Of a stretch of DNA of 64,000 nt, positions 17,008-25,559 are shown piece after piece. The first letter of the stretch is position 1. Each line of letters opens with the position of its first letter. The DNA lies in contig CABQNT010000002.1 in NCBI GenBank assembly GCA_902465605.1, forward strand, positions 62,001-126,000, given 5' to 3'. A program made the translations under genes and the position numbers. The DNA is from Prevotella sp902465605 (GTDB lineage: Bacteria; Bacteroidota; Bacteroidia; Bacteroidales; Bacteroidaceae). The notes beneath the pieces were generated by a model. The model searched no databases, was not told the DNA's origin, and was given only the letters and a program-made list of their open reading frames with translations.

Positions 17008-19548
17008 TTATTTGAAAACCAGCTCATCTTTTCCTGGCTTTTTCTCGATGGTGATGGTGTCACCAGGGTGAAGTTCGCCAGAAAGAATGCGTGCTGCAAC
17101 GCCATCTTCAATATAGGTTTGAATGGCTCTCTTCAATGGACGGGCACCAAACTGTACGTCGTAACCTTTTGTTGCCACAAACTCTTTGGCCTTATCCGAA
17201 ACGTTAATGTGGTATCCCATGCCTTCAATGCGTTTGAATAGTCCCGTCAATTCAATGTTGATGATTTTCTTGATGGCATTCAAGTCAAGCTGATCGAAGA
17301 TAATGATTTCGTCCAAACGATTCAAAAACTCTGGTGCGAACTGCTTGCTCAGACTCTTTTGAATAATCGAACGGGCGTATTCCTTATCCTCATCATTCAT
17401 GCTGGGACCTAAATTGTTGGCAGCATTGAAACCAATACCACGGCCAAATTCCTTCAGTTGGCGTGTACCTGCGTTCGAAGTCATGATGATGACGGTGTTT
17501 CTAAAGTCAACCAAGCGACCGTTTCCGTCCGTCAATCTTCCTTCATCCAACACCTGCAGCAGCGTGTTGAACACGTTACCGTGCGCCTTTTCTATTTCGT
17601 CCAGCAAAACAATGGAGTAGGGATGACGCCGAACTTTCTCTGTCAGTTGTCCTCCTTCCTCATATCCTACATATCCAGGAGGTGCTCCCACGAGTCGCGA
17701 AACATTGAAACTTTCGGTGTATTCGCTCATGTCAATCCTGATCAGCGCATCTGTTGAACCAAACATGTGCTCTGCCAATTTCTTGGCAAGATAGGTCTTT
17801 CCTACGCCAGTGGGCCCCAAGAACATGAAAGCACCAATGGGATGGTTTGGATCTTTCAATCCAACGCGATTTCTCTGTATGGCCTTTACCAACTTGTCGA
17901 TGGCAGAATCTTGGGCGATGACAGCGTCTTTCAGTTCTTTGGCCATTCCCTTCAACCTTACGCCTTCAGCTTCTGCCATGCGTTGAACAGGCACACCGGA
18001 CATCATTGACACTACATCAGCAACCTCGTCTGCCGTGATGTTCACCCTTTCGTCCATCTTGCCGGACGACCATTGCTTGTTCATGTCTTCCAACTCAATT
18101 TCCAATTCGGTTTGTTTGTCTCGATAACTTGCAGCCAATTCGAAATTCTGATTGCGTACAGCTTCTTGCTTTTTTATCTTCACCGCATCGATTTCTTTTT
18201 CCTTGTCGGTGATAGAAGAAGGCACTTCAGCATGTTGCAAAAACACTTTCGACCCCACTTCATCCATGGCATCAATGGCTTTGTCGGGGAAGAAACGGTC
18301 GGTTACATATCTTTCTGTCAACTTGACACAGGCCAACAATGCCTCATCCGAATATTCAACATGATGATGTTGTTCGTATCTCTCTTTGATATTCTTCAGT
18401 ATCTGCAGCGTTTCATCAGTGGTGGTCGGTTCAATCAGCACCTTTTGGAATCTGCGTTCTAAGGCACCATCTTTCTCTATCGAGTTGCGGTATTCATCCA
18501 ACGTGGTGGCACCAATACACTGAATCACGCCACGAGCTAATGCTGGTTTCATGATATTGGCGGCATCCATGCTTCCAGGTGTGCTTCCTGCACCAATAAG
18601 CGTGTGAATCTCGTCAATGAAAACGATGATGTCAGGATTCTGTTCCAATTCTTTCAGCAAGGCACGAATGCGCTCCTCAAACTGTCCCCGGTATTTCGTT
18701 CCGGCCACAATGGCTGTCATGTCCAGACTTACCACTCGCTTGTTGAAGAGCACGGGGGACGTCTTGTGCTTGGCAATCAGTTGTGCCAATCCCTCTACGA
18801 TGGCGCTTTTGCCGACGCCCGGCTCACCTATTAATATAGGATTATTCTTCTTTCGTCGTCCCAGAATCTCGATAACGCGTAGAATTTCCTTGTCCCTTCC
18901 TACCACCGGGTCCAGTTTTCCCTCCCTTGCTGCTTGTGTCAAATCGGTAGAGAAGTTGTCTAAGATAGGCGTTTTGCCATTTCCTTTTCTCGACTGTGTT
19001 GCTGTTGATGGCGCGGCATTGCTTTGGTTAGAGCCCGTGTGTTGCCCTCTTGATTCAAACTCAGCTTCCTCTTCCTCGTCTGGCAAGTCAAGTCTGCTGC
19101 TTGTTGGTTTTGCCATTCGTCGCAAATAGGTCAGCGTATCTTCGTAGTTCATGTTGTTTGTTTCTAATATTTCTTTGGCTCCATTGTTGGCTTGGTCATG
19201 CAAGATGGCCAACAACAGGTGATGCACGTCCACCGTTTGCGTATGTTGAATCCTCGCTTCCAGCACGGCCAACTTCAAAATGTTGCTGGCTCTCTCGTTC
19301 AAAACGAGTTCCGACGTGTTGATGGGTTCGTTGATTTCTTCTATTCGTACCCGGTTTTCCAATTCTGCTTTCACGGTTGGAAGATTGATGTTCAATCGTG
19401 TAAACACATTTTGTACCAGGCTATCCTTTTCTCTGAGCATCCCCAAAAGAAGATGTTCAGGGCCAACTGATCGGCTGGCCAGTCGGGTAGCTTCCTCTCT
19501 ACTGAATGCCAGTACTTCGGATACTTTTGGTGAAAACTGACTAGTCAT
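17008..19548 (-). CDS. clpC: ClpC-type AAA+ unfoldase, ATP-binding subunit of Clp protease
   Basis: Hexameric unfoldase that feeds substrates to ClpP. The 846-residue protein has paired N-terminal Clp repeats (about residues 1-150: FSREEATRLASRSVGPEHLLLGML and a second copy), a linker rich in Glu and Ser, a first AAA+ module with GEPGVGKSAIVEG, a short middle region with a UVR-like motif (AVRNQNFELAASYRDKQTEL), and a second AAA+ module with GPTGVGKTYLAKKLAEH. The UVR motif and the short middle domain distinguish ClpC from ClpB. Transcribed leftward, convergent with guaA. The acyltransferase gene lies upstream on the same strand, 110 bp away. Confidence 0.95.
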   Translation of the reverse strand: MTSQFSPKVSEVLAFSREEATRLASRSVGPEHLLLGMLREKDSLVQNVFTRLNINLPTVKAELENRVRIEEINEPINTSELVLNERASNILKLAVLEARIQHTQTVDVHHLLLAILHDQANNGAKEILETNNMNYEDTLTYLRRMAKPTSSRLDLPDEEEEAEFESRGQHTGSNQSNAAPSTATQSRKGNGKTPILDNFSTDLTQAAREGKLDPVVGRDKEILRVIEILGRRKKNNPILIGEPGVGKSAIVEGLAQLIAKHKTSPVLFNKRVVSLDMTAIVAGTKYRGQFEERIRALLKELEQNPDIIVFIDEIHTLIGAGSTPGSMDAANIMKPALARGVIQCIGATTLDEYRNSIEKDGALERRFQKVLIEPTTTDETLQILKNIKERYEQHHHVEYSDEALLACVKLTERYVTDRFFPDKAIDAMDEVGSKVFLQHAEVPSSITDKEKEIDAVKIKKQEAVRNQNFELAASYRDKQTELEIELEDMNKQWSSGKMDERVNITADEVADVVSMMSGVPVQRMAEAEGVRLKGMAKELKDAVIAQDSAIDKLVKAIQRNRVGLKDPNHPIGAFMFLGPTGVGKTYLAKKLAEHMFGSTDALIRIDMSEYTESFNVSRLVGAPPGYVGYEEGGQLTEKVRRHPYSIVLLDEIEKAHGNVFNTLLQVLDEGRLTDGNGRLVDFRNTVIIMTSNAGTRQLKEFGRGIGFNAANNLGPSMNDEDKEYARSIIQKSLSKQFAPEFLNRLDEIIIFDQLDLNAIKKIINIELTGLFKRIEGMGYHINVSDKAKEFVATKGYDVQFGARPLKRAIQTYIEDGVAARILSGELHPGDTITIEKKPGKDELVFK

Positions 19549-19678
19549 ATCTCTTTTTACCTTTCTTTTCTAATTAAATACTACTGAATAGTTTGCAAAA
19601 ATCGTGCCAATCTACGATTGCATCGCCATCCAATCCTGATGTCTTATTGTCAAGAGGTGCCTCGCCTCGGCATCAATC

Positions 19679-20659
19679 TCACTGCCGATAAAGCCAAGAA
19701 AATATACGATTCACCCACGGTATGTATATCCTGAACCAGCGATATTTGGTCACTGGCTTTCCTCCGAACCTGAGGATGAACTCTCTGAACTGACTTTTCT
19801 TAAATGGTAAGCCAGCATAGAGGAAGTAGAAATGCTCGCAATGATTGGCGTGTGCATACTTAATGGCATTCCAAACCGTGACCGTGTCGGGGTGCAGGGG
19901 GTAGAAAGTCTTGCGCTTGGATGCCAGATACCACAGATAAGCGTTTCCTTGTGAAAGGATAATGGTGCATCCGCCAATCAACTTGTTTTTGTACTGTGTG
20001 ATGAATGTCTTGGTGTGTTGATTCTGATACAACTTCGTAAACATCTCTTCAGAAGGGATGAATCTCTTGATTTTGCTTCTGAAGTGGTTTTTCAAGTGAT
20101 TGTAAAACAGTTGGAGTTCTTCCGTGGTGGCCACCTCACTCGTCGTCACTCCGGCAGATTCAGCGTGTGCGATACGTTTCAAAGTCTTCTTGCTCAGCCT
20201 GCTTTCAGGCGGCATACTGTGCAGCGAGTTATGAATCTCTTGCCAGTTCATGGGGAAGTACTTGTTCTGTCTGAAGTACTGATAGCCAAACATCTTCTGG
20301 CTCAAGGCGCTGAACTCTGTGTAAAGTGCGAGCTTGCGCCTAAAGAAGCGGTTGATTTCATACAGCATCAACCCAAACACTTGTTCCTTGTTCTCACAGC
20401 TGTCCTCATATTCTCCCTCGCCGTAAACTCGCCCTTGTTTATATATAAAAGGTGGAATCCAGGTGCCATGCCATCTCAGTAGGGCCAACATGTGAGCCAC
20501 ACACTTGCCAGAAGGGTCTTGTGCGACAACCATGTAAGGCGTTTGACCGGATGTACGCTCGGCTATCCGGAACAGCTCCATGCTGTGAAAAAAGTTGTTG
20601 CAGGTCATCGGCGGCAACTCAGAGCTCTTGGAAATGATACTCACCTTGATGTTGTCCAT
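19679..20659 (-). CDS. GNAT/FemAB-like acyltransferase
   Basis: A 326-residue cytoplasmic protein that looks like a pair of GNAT folds, as in FemAB-type enzymes that move acyl or aminoacyl groups. N-terminal half: FRIAERTSGQTPYMVVAQD and AHMLALLRWHG. C-terminal half: KTFITQYKNKLIGGCTIILS, then AYLWYLASKRKTFYPLHPDTVTVW, a pattern typical of the acetyl-CoA binding half. The ATG at 20659 (MDNIKVSIISKSSEL) is preferred because a -7 box lies at 20671-20664, inside the longer open frame from 20695. The substrate is unknown. It is divergent from maf. Confidence 0.75.
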   Translation of the reverse strand: MDNIKVSIISKSSELPPMTCNNFFHSMELFRIAERTSGQTPYMVVAQDPSGKCVAHMLALLRWHGTWIPPFIYKQGRVYGEGEYEDSCENKEQVFGLMLYEINRFFRRKLALYTEFSALSQKMFGYQYFRQNKYFPMNWQEIHNSLHSMPPESRLSKKTLKRIAHAESAGVTTSEVATTEELQLFYNHLKNHFRSKIKRFIPSEEMFTKLYQNQHTKTFITQYKNKLIGGCTIILSQGNAYLWYLASKRKTFYPLHPDTVTVWNAIKYAHANHCEHFYFLYAGLPFKKSQFREFILRFGGKPVTKYRWFRIYIPWVNRIFSWLYRQ

Positions 20660-20663
20660 AGGA

Positions 20664-20671
20664 CAAAAATA
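20664..20671 (-). promoter_or_regulatory. -7 box of the acyltransferase gene
   Basis: TATTTTTG on the minus strand, only 5 bp before the ATG at 20659. The predicted transcript starts at or next to the start codon, so a leaderless message is likely. Confidence 0.5.
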
Positions 20672-20713
20672 CGAAATGTTTTCTGAAAAAAACAATGTTT
20701 CGGTGAATTTGAT

Positions 20714-20721
20714 TAACTTTG
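20714..20721 (+). promoter_or_regulatory. -7 box of the maf promoter
   Basis: TAACTTTG fits the consensus and ends 24 bp before the ATG at 20746. It overlaps the TTG at 20719 that would begin a longer frame, so that start is rejected. Confidence 0.6.
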
Positions 20722-20745
20722 TCCCACAGATTTCTAACTATTCTG

Positions 20746-21315
20746 ATGATTAAACCATACAAAATCATTCTGGCTTCACATTCTCCACGGCGCCAAGAGT
20801 TGCTGCGGGGACTTGATGTGAGCTTTGAGGTAAAGGTGAAAGAGGGCATTCCAGAGGATTATCCAGCCAATCTGGACACGGTCGAGATACCCAAGTTTAT
20901 CGCACAAAAGAAAGCCGCTGCCTACGAAATGGCTCAAAACGAGCTGTTGATTACAGCCGATACGGTGGTGGTGCTGGGCCGACATGTCATGGGTAAGCCT
21001 GTGGATGCCGACCATGCCCGACGCATGTTAAGAGAGCTGAGCGGCAAGATTCACCAAGTGATGACGGGCGTTTGTCTGAAAACGGCATCGGAGCAGCGTG
21101 CCTTTTCAGTGGTGACAAACGTGACGTTCAAAGAGCTTTCGGATGCTGAGATAGATTACTACGTTGAGAAATACCAGCCTTTCGACAAAGCAGGTGCCTA
21201 TGGTATACAAGAGTGGATTGGCTATATTGGTGTAACCAAGCTGGAGGGTAGTTACTTCAATGTCATGGGATTGCCTGTTCAGCGCATTTATGAAGAGTTG
21301 AATAAAATGAAGTAA
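20746..21315 (+). CDS. maf: Maf-family nucleotide pyrophosphatase
   Basis: House-cleaning enzyme that hydrolyses non-canonical or excess nucleoside triphosphates (dTTP/UTP and modified pyrimidines in the YhdE subfamily) to monophosphates. The 189-residue product begins MIKPYKIILASHSPRRQELL with the SxSPRR motif. It continues with ITADTVVVLGRHVMGKP (the catalytic aspartate region), LRELSGKIHQVMTGVCL and the C-terminal DKAGAYGIQEWIGYIGVTKLEGSYFNVMGLP across residues 150-180. The length is typical. Old names as a septum inhibitor reflect overexpression effects. Confidence 0.94.
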   Translation: MIKPYKIILASHSPRRQELLRGLDVSFEVKVKEGIPEDYPANLDTVEIPKFIAQKKAAAYEMAQNELLITADTVVVLGRHVMGKPVDADHARRMLRELSGKIHQVMTGVCLKTASEQRAFSVVTNVTFKELSDAEIDYYVEKYQPFDKAGAYGIQEWIGYIGVTKLEGSYFNVMGLPVQRIYEELNKMK

Positions 21316-21432
21316 CCATCTTCAATACAGCGCTTTAAGGTTGTGATACTTTGTGTTTTGAAAGATAATTGCAAGTGTGTTTTTCACCTTTCTGCATCAT
21401 GCGTTCTTTCCATTCGTGCAAAGGTGGTTTTC

Positions 21433-21513
21433 AATAGCATTGAGTTTGGTGCTTAAAGTCATTGAGTTTGGTGTCCAAAGTGATAGAGATTGGACGCCAA
21501 ACTCAATGCTATT
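21433..21513. repeat. Inverted intergenic repeat with GAGTTTGG core
   Basis: A perfect 17-bp inverted repeat, 21433-21449 with 21497-21513 (AATAGCATTGAGTTTGG and its complement), encloses a second smaller inverted pair (GTCCAA 21473-21478, TTGGAC 21490-21495) and an additional direct ATTGAGTTTGG copy at 21461-21471. It lies between two convergent genes and shares its core with the arrays at 9.95 and 50.07 kb. Confidence 0.8.
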
Positions 21514-21582
21514 CAAATCGATGAGCAGATTGATAGAAAAATAAAACGAAAAGCAGTGTGGCTCTTCGTTTTAGCTCACTCT

Positions 21583-22458
21583 TTATAAGTCACTTTCGCT
21601 TACGTTGAAGGTGCTGATGCTCATGTCGCCTTTTTCAATTCCCAGTTTCAACCATTTCATGCGCTGTGCGCTGGTTCCGTGGGTGAACAATTCTGGCTGA
21701 CTGTATCCCTGTGCTTTTTCTTGCAGGTAATTGTCACCTATTTTTTCGGCACAGTTGATGGCCTCTTCAATGTCGCCGTCTTCAAGTGAATTGTATTCCG
21801 CGTCATCATGATGGGCCCATACGCCGGCGTAATAATCGGCCAAAAGCTCCAAGCGCACACTCACCTTGTTGGCTTCAGCCTTGCTCATGCGGCTCATCAT
21901 GCTATGTCCTTCTGACAGGATGCCCAGCAAATGCTCCACATGGTGGCCCACTTCATGCGCGATGACGTAGGCGTAGGCAAAGTCGCCGCTGGCTCCCAAT
22001 TGGCGTTTCATCGTGGTGAAGAACGAAAGGTCAAGGTACAGCTTCTGGTCACCCGAACAATAAAACGGCCCTACTGCCGATGATGCTGAACCACAGGCAC
22101 TCTGTACGCCACCCGTATACAACACCAACGTGGGTGGAGTGTACTTCCGTCCCATCTGCTGAAATACCTTTGTCCATACGTCTTCCGTGCCTGCGAGTAT
22201 CTGTCTGGAAAACTTTGCCAGCTCTTCCTCTTCTGCCGTGAATTCACGTTGTTGCGGGGCACGCTCTTCTTGCAAGCCGTTCAGTGCGCCTTGCTGGATA
22301 ACGTTTCCTATCACGTCACCGAGGTTTCCGCCCGACATGAAGGTCATCAGGGCAATGACAACAATGGCTCCCAGGCCTCCGATGCCCGCCTTTGCGCCTC
22401 TTCCCATGCGCCGCCTGTCTTCTACGTTGTTGCTTTCTCTTCGTCCGTTTAATCTCAT
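21583..22458 (-). CDS. YpfJ-like neutral zinc metallopeptidase
   Basis: A 291-residue membrane-anchored protein of the putative neutral zinc metallopeptidase family (YpfJ). The N-terminus is basic (MRLNGRRESNNVEDRRRMGR), then one hydrophobic helix (about residues 25-45, GIGGLGAIVVIALMTFM). The catalytic signature is AYVIAHEVGHHVEHLLG (HExxH), with a downstream region ELLADYYAGVWAHH likely supplying the third zinc ligand. The C-terminal part has the family segment GTSAQRMKWLKLGIEKGD. Substrates of this family are unknown. A -7 box is at 22510-22503. Confidence 0.9.
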   Translation of the reverse strand: MRLNGRRESNNVEDRRRMGRGAKAGIGGLGAIVVIALMTFMSGGNLGDVIGNVIQQGALNGLQEERAPQQREFTAEEEELAKFSRQILAGTEDVWTKVFQQMGRKYTPPTLVLYTGGVQSACGSASSAVGPFYCSGDQKLYLDLSFFTTMKRQLGASGDFAYAYVIAHEVGHHVEHLLGILSEGHSMMSRMSKAEANKVSVRLELLADYYAGVWAHHDDAEYNSLEDGDIEEAINCAEKIGDNYLQEKAQGYSQPELFTHGTSAQRMKWLKLGIEKGDMSISTFNVSESDL

Positions 22459-22502
22459 TTTGTATGTTGTTTTGTGGTTGACTTATTGAATTGAATGACT
22501 GA

Positions 22503-22510
22503 CAAATTTA
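22503..22510 (-). promoter_or_regulatory. -7 box of the metallopeptidase gene
   Basis: TAAATTTG on the minus strand fits the consensus. A TTTG lies at 22537-22534, with a slightly long spacer of 23 bp. Confidence 0.45.
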
Positions 22511-22676
22511 ATCATTTATTTGATAACTCCGTTCAAAATGCCCACGAATGATGTTCCGATGCCGTAAAATCTTTAGTATTGGCAGGATGAGGACGGTTAA
22601 AATGCGGCCCCACACATCAGAAGTGGGTGTATCAGTTTAGGCTTGGCGCACCCCGATTTATCGACGTACGGGCCTG

Positions 22677-25559
22677 CTAACCTCTCGACGTTGCAGGTGC
22701 GTTACGGTCACAAAGCTGGCGATAGGGACAATAGGTGCATCGTTTCAGTTCGCTGGTGGGTGTGAAGGGGATGGATGGATTGTAGATTTCGCTCAGCAAT
22801 TGTTGCAGATTTTCCTTGAATTTCGCATCATGCTCCCCAATGTCCAGCACCTTTTCCTTCTCTAAAAGTAGTGTCGGATCGTACTCTTCACCAGCGGTTT
22901 GTTGGATGAAGAGCAGTGCCGGACTTACTGGTAGCTGTGCAGGATTGAGCTGGGGATGGTGCTTGACGATGGAAGCGTATAAGAAGGTTTGTAGATAGTA
23001 ATCCTTGTGCTTTTCTGAAAGCTTTTCATCGGTAAAGATGTCATCCACGTCAACAGGTGTCGAATTCATGGGTTTGCCCGTTTTGTAGTCGATGACCCGT
23101 ATGCGATGCGTGCCGTCGGGATTGACAATCTCGTCCAATCGGTCGATGTAACCACCGATGGACAACGAGTGGGAGCCTTGCGCTGTCTCGAAAGTGAGGG
23201 TCGAACTGACCTTCTCTTCTAGTGACTTGATGATGAAGGGTGCCAGCTTTTCATCAATCTGCAGCAAGCGGTTGAGGTAGTCGATGATGACCCTTCGGTT
23301 GATGAGTTGCAGACCATTGTACTCGGGTCGGTAGCCCTTGTTGCTTACGTTGAATAATTCTTCGTTAAAGGCTTGGTCTACAAACTGTTCGATGCGCTTT
23401 CCTTTCGTTCGCAGGTCATGGATGTCGCTGGCTTGTATGCGTAGGTTTTTCTCCTTTAGATGGGTATAAATCAGTTCTGCGCTGCGGTGAAAAATGTTGC
23501 CGAACATGCGGTTGTCAACGGCATCCTCTGCCTCTGGCTCCTTCAATCCTGCGAGGATGTTGTAGTAAAATTGCAACGGGCAACGCAGATAGCGGTTGAT
23601 GGCGGTGGGAGAGAGCTGCTCCAGCTGGTTCAAAGCCTGCATCACCTGTTCGTTTTTCTCGATTATTTCCGGCCCATGTGTCTCCATGCTTTGCCCGCAC
23701 AGCATGGAGTATCGTTGGATGGGGTGCCCACTTTCTACCATCATCTGCAACATGAATCTGCTCATTTCGCCCGTATGACTAATCTCGGTTGAATTGTTGT
23801 AGGTCAGTGTCACGTCGCTGGCCCGTTGTATCAAGCGGTGAAAATGGTAGGCATAGATGGCCACTTTGTGCTTCACCGTGGTGAGTCCGTAGGCTTCACG
23901 CAAGGTGTGTGGGATGAAAGACGTGTCGCTCACCCCTTTTGGCATGTTGCCTTCGTTGCACGACAGCACGAGTAGATGGTCGAAATCGAGGTTGCGCGTT
24001 TCCAGCACGCCCATCACCTGAATGCCTTCAGCGGGCTCGCCGTGGAACGGGATGCTGGTGGCTTGAATGAGTTGGGCCATGAGGCGTTCGAAAGTAGTGA
24101 GGTTGATGGTGAGGTCGCCAGCTGCAATCAGGTCTGACAGTCGGTTGATCAAGGTGTACATTCTGAATACCGATTCCTGGAAAAAAGCGTCTTCGTTGTC
24201 TCTTCCTTGCTGTCCTATCCGTTTGAGGACATTGAGTATCCATGTCGTTAGCAAGCTGTTGGTTGGGTCGTCATCTATGTCTGTGAACAGAAGGGACAGG
24301 CCGTCGTCCATAGAAAGCTCGCTGCGGGTTGGAAAGTAACGCTTCTCGGTGTCGAGATGGGTCAGCAATGTTTGGTGATTCTCTGAAATATACTGGGCAT
24401 ACGGATGCCTTAACACGCGCTTGACGGCTGCCAGTCGGTACTTGTCAGTGTTGAGGATGTGGCCGGAGGTTTGCAGCATCAGCAGGACGTTGATGAGTGA
24501 TGCCACCGGCGACTGCGCCAACGGATAGCCCGTGGTGATGTTGATTTTTCCAGCTTCTGGTGGGATGCAGTGGATTACCGTTTGCAAGAGCTGTTCGTCG
24601 CACATCACTATGGCGGTGTTCTTGCCAGCGTCGATGCGCCCTTTTTCACGCAGCCAAGTGGTGATGTAGCGGGCTTGCATGTTCTCGGTGGGAGCCGATA
24701 GGTAGGTGATGTCTTTCGGTTGGGTGAACTGTTTGTACAGCTCGTCCGACTGGTTGTCAAGCTCATTCGGGAATATATCCAGGTATTGGCGGATGAAATG
24801 ACCGGCCTCTTGCTTGCCGTCTGTCAGGTAATAGCGGTCGAAGTCCCAATAAAACATGGCCTTACCCATGTCTTTCAGTCGTTTGAAGAGGGCTTGTTCT
24901 ACTTTTTGCAGCACGTTGAAGCCCACGAAAACATATTGGTCGTATTCAAATTCAATGTCCTCATTCAGTGCCACTTGTCGATAAAGTGCGCCTTCGTAGG
25001 CGATTCCCTGGTCTGACAGACGCTGGTTGAAATCGTGATAGATGTCCTTGAAATGGCTCCACAGATTGAGAAAGCGACGTTTGAGTTCGGTGTCGTGGTC
25101 TTCATCAAAGTTCTTAAAAAACGCTTGGAGTATCTTTTTTTGCTCCTCAGACAGGTAAGAAACGTCATCAAACTCGTGTATGTCTCGAAGATTGGCAAAC
25201 ACTTTGTCGGCATCAACCATGTTCTTGTCAATGTCATCAAAGTCGGATAGCAACAGTTGGCCCCATCCATAGAACTTGTCAAGCGTTTCTTCGCTTCCGG
25301 TACATGCATTGAATGATTTGTGCAAGTCACAGATTAATTTGATGGAATCGCCGACGGTGAAGGGAGAATGGCGACGAAACAAGTCGCTGATGGTGATGTA
25401 GGACGGACTCCAGATGGGGCGGTTTGACAGGCATGCCAGCTGCTCGTTCATGAACAGCGATGCGCGCTTGTTGGGAAAAACGACCGCCACGCGGGATAAA
25501 TCCTGCCCGAACTTGGCAATCAAGTCTTGGGCTACATATTTTAAAAAGCTGTTTTTCAT
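22677..25559 (-). CDS. AddB-like PD-(D/E)XK nuclease subunit
   Basis: Second subunit of an AddAB-type helicase-nuclease that resects double-strand breaks for recombination. The 960-residue protein starts with a degenerate helicase region (VVFPNKRASLFMNEQL replaces a canonical P-loop) and ends with a nuclease domain. GGYIDRLDEI and RVIDYKTGK near residue 825 supply the PD-(D/E)XK residues, and an iron-sulphur cluster set is formed by the Cys in RYLRCPLQFYY and the cluster RCTYCPYRQLCDRN near the C-terminus. The ATG at 25559 overlaps the stop codon of the AddA-like gene (ATGA), so the two are translationally coupled. Confidence 0.88.
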   Translation of the reverse strand: MKNSFLKYVAQDLIAKFGQDLSRVAVVFPNKRASLFMNEQLACLSNRPIWSPSYITISDLFRRHSPFTVGDSIKLICDLHKSFNACTGSEETLDKFYGWGQLLLSDFDDIDKNMVDADKVFANLRDIHEFDDVSYLSEEQKKILQAFFKNFDEDHDTELKRRFLNLWSHFKDIYHDFNQRLSDQGIAYEGALYRQVALNEDIEFEYDQYVFVGFNVLQKVEQALFKRLKDMGKAMFYWDFDRYYLTDGKQEAGHFIRQYLDIFPNELDNQSDELYKQFTQPKDITYLSAPTENMQARYITTWLREKGRIDAGKNTAIVMCDEQLLQTVIHCIPPEAGKINITTGYPLAQSPVASLINVLLMLQTSGHILNTDKYRLAAVKRVLRHPYAQYISENHQTLLTHLDTEKRYFPTRSELSMDDGLSLLFTDIDDDPTNSLLTTWILNVLKRIGQQGRDNEDAFFQESVFRMYTLINRLSDLIAAGDLTINLTTFERLMAQLIQATSIPFHGEPAEGIQVMGVLETRNLDFDHLLVLSCNEGNMPKGVSDTSFIPHTLREAYGLTTVKHKVAIYAYHFHRLIQRASDVTLTYNNSTEISHTGEMSRFMLQMMVESGHPIQRYSMLCGQSMETHGPEIIEKNEQVMQALNQLEQLSPTAINRYLRCPLQFYYNILAGLKEPEAEDAVDNRMFGNIFHRSAELIYTHLKEKNLRIQASDIHDLRTKGKRIEQFVDQAFNEELFNVSNKGYRPEYNGLQLINRRVIIDYLNRLLQIDEKLAPFIIKSLEEKVSSTLTFETAQGSHSLSIGGYIDRLDEIVNPDGTHRIRVIDYKTGKPMNSTPVDVDDIFTDEKLSEKHKDYYLQTFLYASIVKHHPQLNPAQLPVSPALLFIQQTAGEEYDPTLLLEKEKVLDIGEHDAKFKENLQQLLSEIYNPSIPFTPTSELKRCTYCPYRQLCDRNAPATSRG

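Noticed and set aside
18617..19129. 170-codon plus-strand frame opposite clpC
   Set aside because: Shadow of clpC; low-complexity serine-rich translation from its reverse complement.
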